A stretch of DNA of 64,000 bases from Actinosynnema sp042752395 (GCF_042752395.1 NZ_JBHYXZ010000023.1:1-64000), one strand, 5' to 3'. Positions 10,246-19,165 are shown, numbered from the stretch's first letter. Numbers and translations: made by a program. Notes: generated from the sequence alone by a model not told the origin.

Positions 10246-12216
10246 TCAGACGTCGAGGAACCGCACGCCCTTGGCGTTGCGGGTGATGAACGACCGGCGG
10301 GCTTCCACGTCCTCGCCCATCAGCACGCTGAACAGCTCGTCGGCCGTCGCGGCGTCGTCCATGGTGACCTGGAGCAGCACCCGGTTGGCCGGGTCCATCG
10401 TCGTCTCCCACAACTCGGCGGCGTTCATCTCGCCGAGGCCCTTGTAGCGCTGGATGTTGTCGTCCTTGCCGATCTTCTTGCCCGCGGCGAGCCCGGCCTG
10501 GAGCAGGCCGTCGCGCTCGCGGTCGGAGTAGGCGTACTCCGGTTCCGCGCGCTGCCACTTGATCTTGTAGAGCGGCGGCTGCGCGAGGTACACGTGGCCG
10601 TGCTCGATGAGCGGGCGCATGAAGCGGAACAGCAGGGTCAGCAGGAGGGTGCGGATGTGCTGGCCGTCGACGTCGGCGTCGGCCATCAGCACGATCTTGT
10701 GGTACCGCAGCTTCGAGATGTCGAAGTCCTCGTGGATGCCCGTGCCGAAGGCGGTGATGAGCGACTGGACCTCGTTGTTCTTCAGCACGCGGTCGATGCG
10801 CGCCTTCTCCACGTTGATGATCTTGCCGCGGATCGGCAGGATCGCCTGGAACATGGAGTCCCGGCCCTCCTTGGCCGAGCCGCCCGCGGAGTCGCCCTCC
10901 ACAACGTAGATCTCGCACTCCTCCGGATTGGTGGAGCGGCAGTCCTTGAGCTTGCCGGGCAGGCCGCCGATGTCGAGCGCGCCCTTGCGGCGCACCAGCT
11001 CGCGGGCCTTGCGGGCGGCGATGCGGGCCTGCGCCGACGACACCGCCTTGGTGACGATCGTCTTCGCCTCGTTGGGGTGGCGCTCGAACCAGTCGGCCAG
11101 GTGCTCGTTGGTCGACTTCTGCACGAACGACTTGGCCTCGCTGTTGCCCAGCTTGGTCTTGGTCTGGCCCTCGAACTGGGGCTCCTTGAGCTTGACCGAG
11201 ACGATCGCGGCCAGGCCCTCGCGGATGTCGTCGCCGGTGAGGTTGGAGTCCTTCTCCTTGAGCAGCTTCTTCTCGCGCGCGTACTCGTTGACCACGCGGG
11301 TCAGCGCGGCGCGGAAGCCCTCCTCGTGCGTGCCGCCCTCGTGGGTGTTGATCGTGTTGGCGAACGTGTACACCGACGGCGTGTAGCCGGTGTTCCACTG
11401 CATCGCCACCTCGACCTCGAGGTCCTCGCCCTTGGCCTCGAACGAGACGACCTTCTGGTGCACCGCCTCACGGGTGTGGTTGATGTGGCGGACGAAGTCC
11501 TCCAGGCCGCCGGGGTAGTGGAACGTGCGCTCGCGCACGGCCGCGACGTGGCCCTCGGCGTCGGCCTCCTCGTCCGACTCCTGCACGCGCTCGTCGCGCA
11601 GGATGATCGTGAGCCCCTTGTTGAGGAACGCCATCTCCTGGAGGCGGCGGGAGATGGTCTCGATGTTGTACTCGGTGGTCTCGAAGATCTCCGGGTCGGC
11701 CCAGAAGGTGATCGACGTGCCGGTCTCGTCCGTCGGCGCGCCCTTGCGCAGCTCGTGCACGGGCTTGGTCGCCTCGAACCGCTGGTTCCACGTGAAACCC
11801 TGGGTCTTGACCTCGACGTCCACGGCGGTGGACAGCGCGTTCACCACGGAGATGCCGACGCCGTGCAGGCCGCCGGACACCGCGTAGGAGTCGCTGTCGA
11901 ACTTGCCGCCCGCGTGCAGCGTGGTGAGCACGACCTCGAGCGCGGGCCGCTTCTCCACCGGGTGCATGTCGATCGGGATGCCGCGGCCGTCGTCGATGAC
12001 CCGGACGCCGCCGTTGGCCAGCAGCGTCACGTCCACGACCGTCGCGTAACCCGCCATGGCCTCGTCGACCGAGTTGTCCACGACCTCTTGGATCAGGTGG
12101 TGCAGGCCGCGCTCGCCGGTGGACCCGATGTACATGCCTGGCCGCTTGCGAACCGCTTCCAGACCCTCCAGGACGGTGATCGAGGACGCGCTGTACTCAT
12201 TCTTCTTGGCTGCCAC
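10246..12216 (-). CDS. gyrB: DNA gyrase subunit B
   Basis: A 656-residue GyrB, the ATPase subunit of gyrase. The GHKL ATP-binding domain has VVDNSVDEA, DDGRGIP and GGLHGVG; the transducer follows, and the TOPRIM domain contains VVEGDSAGGSA and DADVDGQHIR. The C-terminus ends with the usual RRSFITRNAK segment. The GTG start follows GAGGAGAC. A minus-strand TAGGAT at 12289-12294 is a possible -10 element about 73 bases upstream of the start codon. The coding sequence contains a parS-like site at 11784-11799. It is followed 32 bases later by gyrA. Confidence 0.98.
   Translation of the reverse strand: MAAKKNEYSASSITVLEGLEAVRKRPGMYIGSTGERGLHHLIQEVVDNSVDEAMAGYATVVDVTLLANGGVRVIDDGRGIPIDMHPVEKRPALEVVLTTLHAGGKFDSDSYAVSGGLHGVGISVVNALSTAVDVEVKTQGFTWNQRFEATKPVHELRKGAPTDETGTSITFWADPEIFETTEYNIETISRRLQEMAFLNKGLTIILRDERVQESDEEADAEGHVAAVRERTFHYPGGLEDFVRHINHTREAVHQKVVSFEAKGEDLEVEVAMQWNTGYTPSVYTFANTINTHEGGTHEEGFRAALTRVVNEYAREKKLLKEKDSNLTGDDIREGLAAIVSVKLKEPQFEGQTKTKLGNSEAKSFVQKSTNEHLADWFERHPNEAKTIVTKAVSSAQARIAARKARELVRRKGALDIGGLPGKLKDCRSTNPEECEIYVVEGDSAGGSAKEGRDSMFQAILPIRGKIINVEKARIDRVLKNNEVQSLITAFGTGIHEDFDISKLRYHKIVLMADADVDGQHIRTLLLTLLFRFMRPLIEHGHVYLAQPPLYKIKWQRAEPEYAYSDRERDGLLQAGLAAGKKIGKDDNIQRYKGLGEMNAAELWETTMDPANRVLLQVTMDDAATADELFSVLMGEDVEARRSFITRNAKGVRFLDV
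11784..11799. promoter_or_regulatory. parS-like ParB binding site inside gyrB
   Basis: GGTTCCACGTGAAACC contains the 14-bp core GTTCCACGTGAAAC, differing from the parS consensus TGTTTCACGTGAAACA at one core base and the two ends. It encodes part of the Phe-Thr-Trp-Asn segment of GyrB, so it is constrained by protein sequence as well. It lies about 5 kb on the far side of oriC from the parAB-proximal sites. Confidence 0.6.
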
Positions 12217-12452
12217 GGGCCTGGTGTCTCCTCGGACTTCACGCGACTGGGACCGTCGCCGGGCGACGCTGGGTTGCGCTACCCCTCGATCCTACCGGGG
12301 CAGACCGACAGAAACCCACTTAGGACACCCCTGGTTTGCTCACAGGCGGCCCGAAGTGAACGCAGATGGGTGCCGACCGCCGTTCGCGGGGTCAAAATCG
12401 ACTGGTGAGCGCTCATCGCGCCACAGGATCGCCGCTGCGGCCCTGACGCAGC

Positions 12453-13079
12453 TCACCCGTAGGTGTCACGTGGTCCGCGGCCCGGGACGTGCCTGGGGCC
12501 GTACCGCCAACTGGGCGCCGCCGGACCCTGCACCTTCAGCTTCTTCACGACGCCGTCGCCGACCCCCGCGGCGATGCGCTTGAGCAGGTCGCGCTGGAGC
12601 AGCCGGAGCTGCGTGGCCCACGCGGTCGAGTCGGCCTGCACGGTCAGCTCGCCCTCGCTGAACGCGACCGGCTGCGCGTGCTCGGCCACGTCCTCCCCGA
12701 CGAGCTTCGGCCACCGCGCGAACACCTGCCCGCCGGCCAGCCGCTCGACCCAGCCGCGGTCGGCGGCGAGCCGGGCGGCGAGCCGGCCGAGGGGCTGCGG
12801 GTCGCGGTCGTCCGGCCCGGGACCGGACCAGCGGCGACGGCGACGGCGGCCGGCGGACCCCGCCGCGCCCTTGCGCGGACCGCGCACCCCGCGTTCCTTG
12901 GCCGACGCGCGGGCGGCTTCAAGGGCGGCGCGGGCGAGGTCCGCCCCCCTCAAACCACTCGCCGGAGTGACCCCGTCTGTGGATATGTCCGTTTCGGGTG
13001 GTGAGTTATCCACACCATCCACAGGGTTGTCCCCAGTTGTGTGTCCCGTCACACCCATTCGGGGCAACTCGTCAGACAC
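12453..13079 (-). CDS. dciA: DciA/DUF721 helicase-loading protein
   Basis: A 208-residue protein of the DUF721 family, now called DciA, which loads or recruits the replicative helicase DnaB in bacteria lacking DnaC/DnaI. The conserved domain is C-terminal (about residues 95-190: GWVERLAGGQVFARWPKLVG, then ALTVQAD-like strand with TVQADSTAWATQLRLLQ). The N-terminal third is disordered and very basic (RRRRRR at about 78-83). The GTG start overlaps the recF stop by eight bases, so translation is probably coupled. A cluster of DnaA boxes lies within its first codons. Confidence 0.92.
   Translation of the reverse strand: MSDELPRMGVTGHTTGDNPVDGVDNSPPETDISTDGVTPASGLRGADLARAALEAARASAKERGVRGPRKGAAGSAGRRRRRRWSGPGPDDRDPQPLGRLAARLAADRGWVERLAGGQVFARWPKLVGEDVAEHAQPVAFSEGELTVQADSTAWATQLRLLQRDLLKRIAAGVGDGVVKKLKVQGPAAPSWRYGPRHVPGRGPRDTYG
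12978..13035. promoter_or_regulatory. DnaA-box cluster in the 5' coding part of dciA
   Basis: Four DnaA boxes lie within 58 bp: a perfect TTATCCACA at 13006-13014, TTGTCCCCA (8/9) at 13027-13035, CCATCCACA (7/9) at 13015-13023, and on the opposite strand TGTGGATAT (8/9 in reverse complement) at 12978-12986. The density is as high as in oriC itself, inside a protein-coding sequence. Role unknown; DnaA titration or control of the operon are possibilities. Confidence 0.6.
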
Positions 13080-14214
13080 GACGCACCTCCCCGTGTCGAA
13101 CGTCGAACCGCAGCCCGTCCAGCTCCTCGGGCACGTCCTCCGCGACCGCCGCGGTGATCAGCACCTGCTCCGCGCCGGCGGCCACCTTCGCCAGCTGGCG
13201 ACGCCGGCCGCGGTCCAGCTCGGCGAACACATCGTCCAGCACGAGGACCGGTTCGGCGCCCTCGACACGCAGCAGCTCGTACCCGCCCAGCCGCAGCGCC
13301 AGCGCGAACGACCACGACTCGCCGTGGCTCGCGTAGCCCTTCGCGGGCAGGTCGCCGAGCGCCAGGTCGAGGTCGTCGCGGTGCGGCCCGACCAGGCACA
13401 CGCCCCGCTCCACCTCCTGCGACCGCACCCGGTGCAGCTCGGCGAGCAGCGCGTCCTCCAGGACTTCCCGGTCGTGCGGGCCGCCGCCGGCGGAGCCGGC
13501 GATCAGATCGGGGAACGCCTCGCCCAGGCTCGACCGGTACGCGATCCGGGCCGGCCGGGACTCCGGCGCGACCTCCGCGTACGCGGCCGCCACGTGCGGC
13601 GCGATGTCCGCGACCAGGTCCAGCCGCGCGGCCAGCAGCTCCGCGCCGTGCCGGGCCAGGTGCCCGTCCCACACGTCGAGCGTGCCGACGTCGGCGTTGC
13701 GCGACGCCCGCATGCTCTTGAGCAGCGCGCCCCGCTGCTTGAGCACGCGCTCGTAGTCGCTGCGCACCCCCGCGTACCGCGGCGCGCGGGTGGTGAGCAG
13801 CTCGTCCAGGAACCGCCGCCGCTCGCCGGGGTCGCCGCGCACCAGCGCCAGGTCCTCCGGCGCGAACAGCACGGTGCGCAGGATGCCCAGCACGTCGCGC
13901 GGGCGGGGCACCGGGCCGCGGTTGATCCGCGCCCGGTTCGCCTTGCCCGCCGTGATCTCCAGCTCGACCAGCAGCTCCCGGCCCTCGTTGACCACCGCCG
14001 CGCGCACCACCGCACGCGGCGCGCCGTGCCGGATCAGCGGCGCGTCCGTGGCCACCCGGTGCGAACCCAGGGTGGCCACGTACCCCAGCGCCTCGACCAG
14101 GTTCGTCTTGCCCTGGCCGTTGCGCCCGACCAGCACGCTCACGCCCGGCTCGAACGCCAGGTCCGCGTGCTCCCACGACCTGAAGTCGGTGACCTGCAGG
14201 TGTCGGACGTACAA
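13072..14214 (-). CDS. recF: DNA replication and repair protein RecF
   Basis: A 380-residue RecF, an SMC-like ATPase that loads RecA at gaps with RecO and RecR. The Walker A motif GRNGQGKT is at residues 30-37, the ABC signature LLSPEDL-like FAPEDLALVRG is at about 118, and the Walker B region PVLVLDDVFAELD with the RecF D-loop is near residue 325. The start is TTG (TTG TAC GTC CGA), four bases after the gnd stop; the N-terminus YVRHLQVTDFRSW matches RecF proteins. It overlaps dciA by eight bases. Confidence 0.97.
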   Translation of the reverse strand: MYVRHLQVTDFRSWEHADLAFEPGVSVLVGRNGQGKTNLVEALGYVATLGSHRVATDAPLIRHGAPRAVVRAAVVNEGRELLVELEITAGKANRARINRGPVPRPRDVLGILRTVLFAPEDLALVRGDPGERRRFLDELLTTRAPRYAGVRSDYERVLKQRGALLKSMRASRNADVGTLDVWDGHLARHGAELLAARLDLVADIAPHVAAAYAEVAPESRPARIAYRSSLGEAFPDLIAGSAGGGPHDREVLEDALLAELHRVRSQEVERGVCLVGPHRDDLDLALGDLPAKGYASHGESWSFALALRLGGYELLRVEGAEPVLVLDDVFAELDRGRRRQLAKVAAGAEQVLITAAVAEDVPEELDGLRFDVRHGEVRRV

Positions 14215-14218
14215 CTCG

Positions 14219-15133
14219 TCAGCTCTGGGTCGTGCCGGAACCGGACGAAGGACCGGCGGCCTGCACGGCGTGGCCGCCGAACTGGTTGCGCAGCGCCGCG
14301 ACCGCGCGCATGGCGGGCGAGTCCTCCTGGCGCGACGCGAACCGGGCGAACAGCGCGGCGGAGATCACCGGCGCGGGCACCGCGTGCTTGATCGCCTCCT
14401 CGACGGTCCACCGGCCCTCGCCGGAGTCCTCGACGTGGCCGCGCAGGTCGTCCAGCTCCGGGTCCGACTCCAGCGCGCGGACCAGCAGGTCCAGCAGCCA
14501 CGAGCGGACCACGGTGCCCCGCTGCCACGCCTTGATCGTGGCCGGCACGTCCTGCACCAGCTTCGACGCCTCGAGCAGCTCGAAGCCCTCCGCGTACGCC
14601 TGCATCAGGCCGTACTCGATGCCGTTGTGGACCATCTTGGCGAAGTGGCCGGCGCCGACGGAGCCCGCGTGCGCGAAGCCCTCCTCGCGCGGGCCCTCCG
14701 GGCGCAGCGCGTCGAAGATCGGCATGGCGCGCTCGACGTGCTCGGCGTCGCCGCCGACCATCAGGCCGTAGCCGTTCTCCAGGCCCCACACGCCACCGGA
14801 CACGCCGGCGTCCAGGTAGCCGATGCCCTTGTCGCCGAGCGCCTTGGCGTTGACCTCGTCGTCGGTGAAGCGCGAGTTGCCGCCGTCGATCACCAGGTCG
14901 CCCGGCTCCAGCAGGTCGCCGAGGTCGGCGATCGTCTGCCGGGTGATGTCACCGGCGGGCACCATGACCCACACCACGCGGGGTGCGGAGAGCCTGCCGA
15001 CCATGTCGGCGAGCGAGTCGGCGTCGGTGACTTCCGGGTTGCGGTCGTAGCCGACCACCTCGTGCCCCGCGCGGCGGATCCGCTCGCGCATGTTGAAGCC
15101 CATCTTGCCGAGGCCGACGAGTCCGAGCTGCAC
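14219..15133 (-). CDS. gnd: 6-phosphogluconate dehydrogenase (decarboxylating), short NAD-type form
   Basis: A 304-residue enzyme of the short 6-phosphogluconate dehydrogenase group, which converts 6-phosphogluconate to ribulose 5-phosphate and CO2 in the oxidative pentose phosphate pathway. The Rossmann motif GLGKMG is at residues 7-12, followed by VPAGD, the substrate segment DGGNS, DAGVSGG and the catalytic KMVHNGIEYG. The C-terminal helical domain is short, as in the tetrameric NAD-dependent type. The gene sits between dnaN and recF, as in Streptomyces. The GTG start follows GAGGAAC. Confidence 0.95.
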   Translation of the reverse strand: MQLGLVGLGKMGFNMRERIRRAGHEVVGYDRNPEVTDADSLADMVGRLSAPRVVWVMVPAGDITRQTIADLGDLLEPGDLVIDGGNSRFTDDEVNAKALGDKGIGYLDAGVSGGVWGLENGYGLMVGGDAEHVERAMPIFDALRPEGPREEGFAHAGSVGAGHFAKMVHNGIEYGLMQAYAEGFELLEASKLVQDVPATIKAWQRGTVVRSWLLDLLVRALESDPELDDLRGHVEDSGEGRWTVEEAIKHAVPAPVISAALFARFASRQEDSPAMRAVAALRNQFGGHAVQAAGPSSGSGTTQS

Positions 15134-15176
15134 GGTCGTTCCTCTTCCCTACGTCTGTGGTCGCGATCCTTGTCGA

Positions 15177-16313
15177 TCAGCCGGGCAGGCGCACGGGCAT
15201 CAGCAGGTAGAGGTAGCCCGGCGCCACGTTCCCATCCTCGTCCACCGGCTTGAGCAACGCGGGCCGGCTGGGTGTGGTGAAGGACAAGTGCGCCTTGGGC
15301 GTGCGGACGGCCTGCAGGCCCTCCAGCAGGTACGTGGGGTTGAACGCGATGGTCACCGGGTCGCCGGTGTACTCGACCGGCAGCTCCTCCTCGGCGCTGC
15401 CCTCGTCGTCGCCGCCCGCGGACAGGCGCAGGCCGCTGTCCACGAACTCCAGCCGGACCTGCGTGCCGCGCTCGGCGACCAGCGACACGCGCTTGATCGC
15501 CTGCACCAGCGCGTCGACCTCGATGATCGCGGCGGCCGAGTGCTCGGTCGGCAGGAGCTGGCGGTACTTCGGGAAGTCGGCGTCGAGCAGCCGGGTGGTC
15601 GTGCGGCGGCCCGTGCCGGACAGGCCGAGCAGGCCGTCGTTGGCGGCCAGGGACAGCTCGATCTTCGCGCCGGACGCGCCCAGCGTCTTCGCGGAGTCGT
15701 TGAGGGTCTTGGCCGGGACGAGCACGGCGACCTCGCCGAGGGACTCGTTCGGCTCCCACGGGAACTCGCGCATCGCCAGCCGGAAGCGGTCGGTGGCCAC
15801 GAGGGTCACCTTGCCCTCGCCGATCTCCAGGCGGACGCCGGTCAGCATCGGCAGCGTGTCGTCCTTGCCCGCCGCGACGGCGACCTGGGCCACGGCCTCG
15901 CCGAAGACCTCGCCCGGCAGCTCGCCCGCGAGCTGGGGCATGGACGGGAGCTGCGGGTAGTCCTCGACCGGCATGGTCGGCAGGCTGAACCGGGCGCTGC
16001 CGCACGAGATCGTCATCCGGGAGCCGTCGACCGCGATCTCGACCGGGTGGTTCGGCAGGGCCTTGGTGATGTCGGCCAGCAGTCGGCCGCTGACGAGCGC
16101 CTTGCCCCCGTCGGCGATGGTGGCCGGGACGCCGCACTGGGCGGACACCTCGTAGTCGAAGCCCGAGACGGTCAGCGCCTCGCCGGAGCCGTCCTCCGCC
16201 CCGGCGTCGAGCAGGATGCCGCCGAGCACCGCGACGGGCGGCCTGGACGGCAGGCTGCGGGCGACCCAGGCGACGGCGTCGGCCAGGCCGTCGCGCTCGA
16301 CGCGGATCTTCAT
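15177..16313 (-). CDS. dnaN: DNA polymerase III beta subunit (sliding clamp)
   Basis: A 378-residue sliding clamp, the ring that tethers DNA polymerase III to the template. It starts MKIRVERDGLADAVAWVAR and shows the three-domain clamp pattern, ending with YLYLLMPVRLPG; this C-terminal tail lines the pocket that binds clamp-interacting peptides. The start codon was set at the ATG with GAGGAAGGA upstream; the longer open frame reaching 16424 reads into the intergenic region. An acidic insertion (DDEGSAEEE) lies in domain three. The oriC region is upstream, then dnaA. Confidence 0.98.
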   Translation of the reverse strand: MKIRVERDGLADAVAWVARSLPSRPPVAVLGGILLDAGAEDGSGEALTVSGFDYEVSAQCGVPATIADGGKALVSGRLLADITKALPNHPVEIAVDGSRMTISCGSARFSLPTMPVEDYPQLPSMPQLAGELPGEVFGEAVAQVAVAAGKDDTLPMLTGVRLEIGEGKVTLVATDRFRLAMREFPWEPNESLGEVAVLVPAKTLNDSAKTLGASGAKIELSLAANDGLLGLSGTGRRTTTRLLDADFPKYRQLLPTEHSAAAIIEVDALVQAIKRVSLVAERGTQVRLEFVDSGLRLSAGGDDEGSAEEELPVEYTGDPVTIAFNPTYLLEGLQAVRTPKAHLSFTTPSRPALLKPVDEDGNVAPGYLYLLMPVRLPG

Positions 16314-16496
16314 GAGGCGTCCTTCCTCAAGTCGGCATGACCAACAACAGCATGCGTTGCGGTGGGGGTTGGGGAGCCGCGGCCCTCGCCGGATCTTCCG
16401 ACCCTCGGCGCGGAGGCTCCCCACCGTAGAGCGTCGGGACCGACTTCGTCACGTCGGGGCCACACCCGGGGCGGAGCGCGGCCGAGCGCTCGTCCC

Positions 16497-16522
16497 CGGG
16501 GCCGAGCCCCGCCTGTTTTTTC
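16497..16522 (+). terminator. Hairpin followed by T-run at the oriC edge
   Basis: CGGGGC (16497-16502), a three-base CGA loop and GCCCCG (16506-16511) are followed by CCTGTTTTTTC. Read on the plus strand this has the form of an intrinsic terminator and would stop antisense transcription running out of dnaN into oriC. The T-run may equally be part of the unwinding element. Confidence 0.45.
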
Positions 16523-16962
16523 TTTGTTCATCTCTTCAAGGGAAGACAACAGCAACAGCAGTAAGGGCTGTGGATTGTGTGGACAACCGGCGTTCCCGCA
16601 GCTCGTCGCCCACTTGGAGGTGTGGACGGACACGGGGTGTCACCCGGGGACAAGTCGGCGCACCCGGGGAGAACTACCGGGCTCGTCCGTTCGGTCCACA
16701 GGCGAGGCGAGTTGTCCCCGGGTTAATCCCCGGGTGTGGGCCGAGTTGTACCCGGGTGCTGCACAGGGTGATGGTGGGGCGAATCTCCCCCGACGGGGCG
16801 CTTCCACGGGCCTGTGGACAACTCGTGGCCGGGCGTTCACCTGCTGCGGGAGCGCAGCTGAGCCGCTGGTGGCGGGCGGCGAACGCGCTGGACCGCGCCC
16901 CGCCGGTCCCTGGGTACCTCACACGGGTGACGCGAAACGACCCCCACCGGTCCGGGCCGCCG

Positions 16963-17097
16963 CACCCGGGTTCGACGGCCGTCGCGGGCGGCGCGGGCGG
17001 GGCGCACCCGGGTGTCGCCGGCGGGGCGGCGGCGGATCCGGGTCGCACCCGGGTGCGAACGGCGGCGTCCCCGGGTGCGGCGGCGGCACCCGGGTGC
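16963..17097. repeat. Phased CACCCGGGTG palindromes beside oriC
   Basis: The palindrome CACCCGGGTG (often extended to GCACCCGGGTGC) occurs at 17005-17014, 17046-17055 and 17087-17096, with near-copies at 16963-16971 and 17068-17077. The centres are 42, 41 and 41 bp apart, with the extra copy 22/19 bp inside the last interval. Further partial copies lie at 16641-16650, 16661-16670, 16715-16722, 16727-16734 and 16750-16758, and one perfect copy near rpmH at 19365-19374. Confidence 0.8.
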
Positions 17098-17509
17098 GGG
17101 CGCGGTCGGGTTCGGCGCGGCGAGAGGGCGCGGCGAGGGGCACGGTGGGCGGGCGGTCGACCGTGACGCGGAGGCGGGTGCCGCAGGAGGCGCGGGCGGT
17201 CGGGACGGGGTTCGCCGGCGGCCACGGGTGGCGCGGCCGTGGGTGGGCACCGGGTGGCGCGGGAGGGCGCACGGGCGGGATCGGAGGGCGCGGACGGACG
17301 CGACCGCGCTCGGGTGGCGGGCGGCCCTCGGTCGGGCCGGCATCCCGTGTGCCGAGGGGTGCGGTCGGGGGCGTGGTCCGGTGCGGCCTTGGGTGGGGCC
17401 GAGGCGGTGCGGGCCGTTGTCCTCAGGCGGGGACCGGGTGCAGGGACTCGGGCAGGGGGCGATGATCACCCGATCGTGGCGACGGGTGGTGTGCGCAAGC
17501 GCTTGCGGG

Positions 17510-19063
17510 TCAGGGGGTGTGGCGGGCGCGCTGCTTGATGCGCGAGGTCAGCTCCTGCACCTGCTCGTACACCCGGCGGCGCTCGGCCATCTCCTTGCGG
17601 ATCTTCTTGTCCGCGTGCATGACCGTCGTGTGGTCCCGGCCGCCGAAGGTCTGGCCGATCTTCGGCAGCGACAGGTCCGTCAGCTCCCGGCACAGGTACA
17701 TCGAGATCTGCCGGGCCTGCGCCAGCACCTTGGTCTTGCCCGGCCCGCACAGGTCGTCGATCGACACGCTGAAGAACTCCGCCGTGACCGCCATGATCGT
17801 CGGCGCGGTGATCTCCGGCGCGTGCGAGTCCGGGATGAGGTCGCGCAGCACTATCTCGGCGAGCTGCACGTCGACCGGTTGCCGGTTGAGCGACGCGAAC
17901 GCCGTCACCCGGATCAGCGCGCCCTCCAGCTCGCGGATGTTCCGCTCGATGCGGGCCGCGATGAACTCCAGCACCTCGGCGGGCGCGGCGAGCCGGTCCT
18001 GCGCGGCCTTCTTGCGCAGGATGGCGATCCGGGTCTCCAGCTCGGGCGGCTGGATGTCGGTGATCAGGCCCCACTCGAACCGCGTGCGCAGCCGGTCCTC
18101 CAGGGTCTCCAGCCGCTTGGGCGGCCGGTCGGAGGACACCACGATCTGCTTGTTCGCGTTGTGCAGGGTGTTGAAGGTGTGGAAGAACTCCTCCTGCGTG
18201 CCTTCCTTGCCCTCCAGGAACTGGATGTCGTCGACCAGGAGCACGTCGATGTCCCGGTACCGGCGCTGGAAGGCGACCTTGCGGTCGTCGCGCAGGGAGT
18301 TGATGAAGTCGTTGGTGAACTCCTCGGTCGACACGTACCGCACGCGCATGCCGGGGAACAGCCGCTGCGCGTAGTGCCCGACGGCGTGCAGCAGGTGCGT
18401 CTTGCCGAGCCCGGACTCGCCCCAGATGAACAGCGGGTTGTACGCGCGGGCGGGCGCCTCGGCGACGGCCACCGCGGCGGCGTGCGCGAAGCGGTTGGAC
18501 GCGCCGATGACGAACGTGTCGAAGTTGTACTTCTCGTTCAGCCGGGTCTGCGAGGACGCCGGGTTGGCCGGCCGGGTGTACGGCGTGCCGCTCGGCGCGG
18601 CGTGGCCGCCGCCGAACGTGGGCCAGATCTCGGTGACGGCGGCGAGGGCTTCGCCCTCCTCGTCGACCTCCTCGCCCTCGGCTTCCGCTTCGCCCTCGGT
18701 CTCCGCCTCGACCACGAACCCGCCGTTGACGGGCACCGGGGTCGGGACGGGGACCGCCACGGGGACGGGGCCGGCCACCGGGATCGGCGCGGGGCCGGGG
18801 TCCGGCGAGTCGACCTTCACGGCCAGCGAGACGGCGCGGCCCAGGCGGCGGGACAGGGCGGTGGTGATGGGTTCGCGCAGCGCGCGCTCGATCGCCTCCT
18901 TGGCGAAGTCGCTCGGCGCGGCGAGCAGCGCGGTCCCGTCGAGCAGCCCGATGGGTCGGGTCACGCGCATCCACGCGCGCTGCTGGGGGGACAACGTGCT
19001 GGCAGCCAGCTCCTGCACGACCTGCTCCCACACGAGACCCAGGTCGGCCTGGTGGTCGGACAC
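17510..19063 (-). CDS. dnaA: Chromosomal replication initiator DnaA
   Basis: A 517-residue DnaA, the AAA+ protein that binds DnaA boxes and opens oriC. Domain I (residues 1-80) is followed by a long acidic and Pro/Val-rich linker (about 85-170), domain III with Walker A GESGLGKT at 215-222 and Walker B LLVDDIQ at about 275-281, and domain IV with the DnaA signature GGRDHTTVMHADKKI that reads the box. The GTG start has GGGGAG 9-14 bases upstream. DnaA boxes just upstream (19145-19165) suggest autoregulation. Confidence 0.98.
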   Translation of the reverse strand: MSDHQADLGLVWEQVVQELAASTLSPQQRAWMRVTRPIGLLDGTALLAAPSDFAKEAIERALREPITTALSRRLGRAVSLAVKVDSPDPGPAPIPVAGPVPVAVPVPTPVPVNGGFVVEAETEGEAEAEGEEVDEEGEALAAVTEIWPTFGGGHAAPSGTPYTRPANPASSQTRLNEKYNFDTFVIGASNRFAHAAAVAVAEAPARAYNPLFIWGESGLGKTHLLHAVGHYAQRLFPGMRVRYVSTEEFTNDFINSLRDDRKVAFQRRYRDIDVLLVDDIQFLEGKEGTQEEFFHTFNTLHNANKQIVVSSDRPPKRLETLEDRLRTRFEWGLITDIQPPELETRIAILRKKAAQDRLAAPAEVLEFIAARIERNIRELEGALIRVTAFASLNRQPVDVQLAEIVLRDLIPDSHAPEITAPTIMAVTAEFFSVSIDDLCGPGKTKVLAQARQISMYLCRELTDLSLPKIGQTFGGRDHTTVMHADKKIRKEMAERRRVYEQVQELTSRIKQRARHTP

Positions 19064-19144
19064 CTCCGCGCTCCCCTCCCCTCGGTGACGGCTCCGCGGT
19101 CAGTCCCCCGGGGAACTTCCACGACGTGGACACGGAGAATAGAG

Positions 19145-19165
19145 GCATCCACAGAGTTATCCACA
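19145..19165. promoter_or_regulatory. DnaA boxes upstream of dnaA
   Basis: TTATCCACA at 19157-19165 matches the consensus exactly, and GCATCCACA at 19145-19153 matches at seven of nine positions. They lie about 80-100 bases upstream of the dnaA start, the usual place for autoregulatory boxes. Confidence 0.7.

Larger units (their letters stand above)
16314..17509. other. oriC: 1.2-kb dnaA-dnaN intergenic region with candidate origin of replication
   Basis: No gene is supported here. The segment 16510-16830 is the best oriC candidate. An AT-rich tract at about 16513-16565, the natural unwinding element, is followed by DnaA boxes: perfect TGTGGACAA at 16578-16586 and 16813-16821, and weaker ones (7/9) at 16569-16577, 16621-16629, 16692-16700 and 16712-16720. 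Running through and beyond it to 17097 are many CACCCGGGTG-type palindromes with helical spacing. From about 17100 to 17509 I see only GC-rich DNA whose frames read as low-complexity Gly/Arg/Pro. The origin call is from motif content and location between dnaA and dnaN. Confidence 0.85.

Noticed and set aside
16837..17469. Open frames in the distal part of the dnaA-dnaN intergenic region
   Set aside because: They owe their length to lack of AT-rich stops; the products are Pro/Arg/Ala low-complexity and are shaped by the CACCCGGGTG repeats.
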